Position numbers and translations under genes: made by a program | Assembly: GCA_044370375.1 (NCBI GenBank) | Contig: JBILVQ010000002.1 | Coordinates: 1 to 43,184 of the forward strand | Reading direction: 5' to 3' | Source of the DNA: JBILVQ01 sp044370375 | GTDB taxonomy: Bacteria > Bacteroidota > Bacteroidia > UBA4408 | Length of the DNA stretch: 43,184 nt | The notes under the pieces: model-generated | What the model was told of the DNA's origin: nothing | What the model saw: only the letters and a program-made list of their open reading frames with translations | Database searches by the model: none | Part shown: piece by piece, positions 42,344-43,184 of the stretch | Layout of the letters: each line of letters begins with the position of its first letter | How positions within the stretch are numbered: position 1 is the stretch's first letter

Positions 42344-42544
42344 TCAATTGGCATTAGCCCCGTAATTTTGGATGAAAATGGCGCTTTTTTATTGATTTTT
42401 TTTTCAGTTTTACCTACAATATTGCTCTAATGGTCTAAAATTTTTGCTTTTCAAACCCACTTTCTTCTTTTTTATTTACCTTGAAACGTTTTTGAACAGT
42501 TTTCGTTCAAAGAATAAAATCACCCAAAAAAAAGACTCTCCTGC

Positions 42545-43184
42545 ATGGTTGGTCCAAAATTAAGCGAAGCTGAAAAATTAAAGAAAAAGATTGCCAACGT
42601 TAAGTTGAATTCTTTGCTTGAAATTACGAAGGCTATCAATGATAATTACTCTACCGACAAGCTTTTCAGCATTTATCTGAATATCCTGTCGAAAGAGTTA
42701 AACATTGGTAAAGTAGCGCTTTTTACCAACGAAAGAGGTGTTTGGAATTGTGTTTTGAAATATGGAATTGTGGCAGATTTTTCCGATATTTCCATAGAGC
42801 GTGATTTGCTTTCCTATAAGGAAATAACCGGGGTTAATTTAATTCCAACCTCAAGTTATTCCATCGAGTCGTTCGATATCATCATTCCGGTTTTTCACAA
42901 AACCCACGCGCTGGCTTATTTGTTGGTTGGAGATTTGGATGAAAACAGGGTTGAAATGAGCCCAACCTTAAAACATCTTCCTTTTGTTCAAACCCTTACC
43001 AACATTATCATCGTAGCCATCGAAAACAAAAGATTGGCAAGGGAAAATCTCATGCAGGTTGCCTCAAGAAAGGAATTGGAACTGGCCAGTGAAATGCAGG
43101 CCATGCTTTTCCCTTCTATCCTTCCCAATGATGAGAAGTTGATGATCAGTGCCTATTACCAGCCACATCACCAGGTGGGTGGTG
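42545..43184 (+). CDS. PP2C (SpoIIE/RsbU-type) phosphatase, N-terminal part
   Basis: The frame opens at ATG 42545 (MVGPKLSEAEKLKKK) and runs off the right edge after 213 codons without a stop. Residues about 20-165 have the alternating strands and helices of a GAF-like sensor domain. A coiled linker follows (ENKRLARENLMQVASRKELE). Then comes the start of an RsbU-type phosphatase, recognised by ELASEMQAMLFPSILP and YYQPHHQVGG, the latter leading into the metal-binding GGDYYD motif expected just past the edge. Such proteins dephosphorylate anti-sigma antagonists or similar partners in response to a signal. The target is unknown. The 201-base gap before the gene is AT-rich and I find no strong promoter match in it. 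Confidence 0.85.
   Translation, partial: MVGPKLSEAEKLKKKIANVKLNSLLEITKAINDNYSTDKLFSIYLNILSKELNIGKVALFTNERGVWNCVLKYGIVADFSDISIERDLLSYKEITGVNLIPTSSYSIESFDIIIPVFHKTHALAYLLVGDLDENRVEMSPTLKHLPFVQTLTNIIIVAIENKRLARENLMQVASRKELELASEMQAMLFPSILPNDEKLMISAYYQPHHQVGG

Noticed and set aside
1..43184. CRISPR arrays, transposons, integrases, toxin-antitoxin pairs, restriction or other defence genes, biosynthetic clusters, tRNA and rRNA.
   Set aside because: None seen on either strand; long overlapping frames opposite real genes lack family features and normal starts and are shadows.

Overview
The window is a gene-dense piece of a chromosome from the phylum Bacteroidota, most likely a flavobacterial or sphingobacterial relative. 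The evidence is the combination of two proteins with type IX secretion C-terminal sorting domains, a hybrid two-component sensor with a two-propeller ectodomain, a secreted HMA-domain protein, AT-rich leaders with no Shine-Dalgarno sequences, and many promoters fitting the Bacteroidota pattern (TTTG-like -33 box, about 19-21 bases, TAnnTTTG -7 box). I see no rRNA, tRNA, CRISPR array, insertion sequence, integrase or phage gene. No gap between genes exceeds about 200 bases, so the region looks like core chromosome rather than an acquired island.

Layout. 1-2681 (minus): start of pfkA (cut by the window edge), a DUF922 putative metalloprotease and a sodium:solute symporter. 2765-6802 (plus): recR, a large glycosyltransferase fusion and a 2-oxoacid dehydrogenase E2, closed by a strong terminator. 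6870-11208 (minus): a beta-barrel-like exported protein, a nitrilase-family amidase and an M1 aminopeptidase. 11321-13846 (plus): an FKBP-type isomerase and dxs. 13920-17951 (minus): an RnfD-like/DUF2330 fusion protein, an MBL-fold hydrolase and kdsD. 18060-20258 (plus): recQ. 20328-26120 (minus): folC, tonB-like, exbD, exbB, then an mscS-type channel coupled to an amino-acid dehydrogenase. 26232-26462 (plus): a tiny protein of split charge. 26490-36420 (minus): the hybrid sensor kinase, the HMA protein, two T9SS cargo proteins and gcvP. 36536-38077 (plus): a membrane protein and a UbiA-like protein. 38083-39369 (minus): hemL. 39426-43184 (plus): kynureninase, efp, an lpxD-like acyltransferase and the start of a PP2C (RsbU-like) phosphatase.

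Most genes are housekeeping: glycolysis, isoprenoid, heme, folate, glycine cleavage, lipid A/KDO, recombination and translation. The parts most worth a second look are two multi-domain fusions. One is a GT2 glycosyltransferase joined to what appears to be a complete but catalytically gutted large phosphoglycosyl transferase (3404-5383). The other is an RnfD/NqrB-like membrane domain joined to a DUF2330 ectodomain (13920-16280), whose start codon sits directly behind a perfect 9-bp hairpin. Also notable are an EF-P whose modification loop has Asn at the usual Lys/Arg position, a dehydrogenase lacking the glutamate-specifying lysine and co-translated with an MscS channel, a 21-base near-palindrome in the promoter of that operon, and abutting divergent promoters for hemL and kynU.
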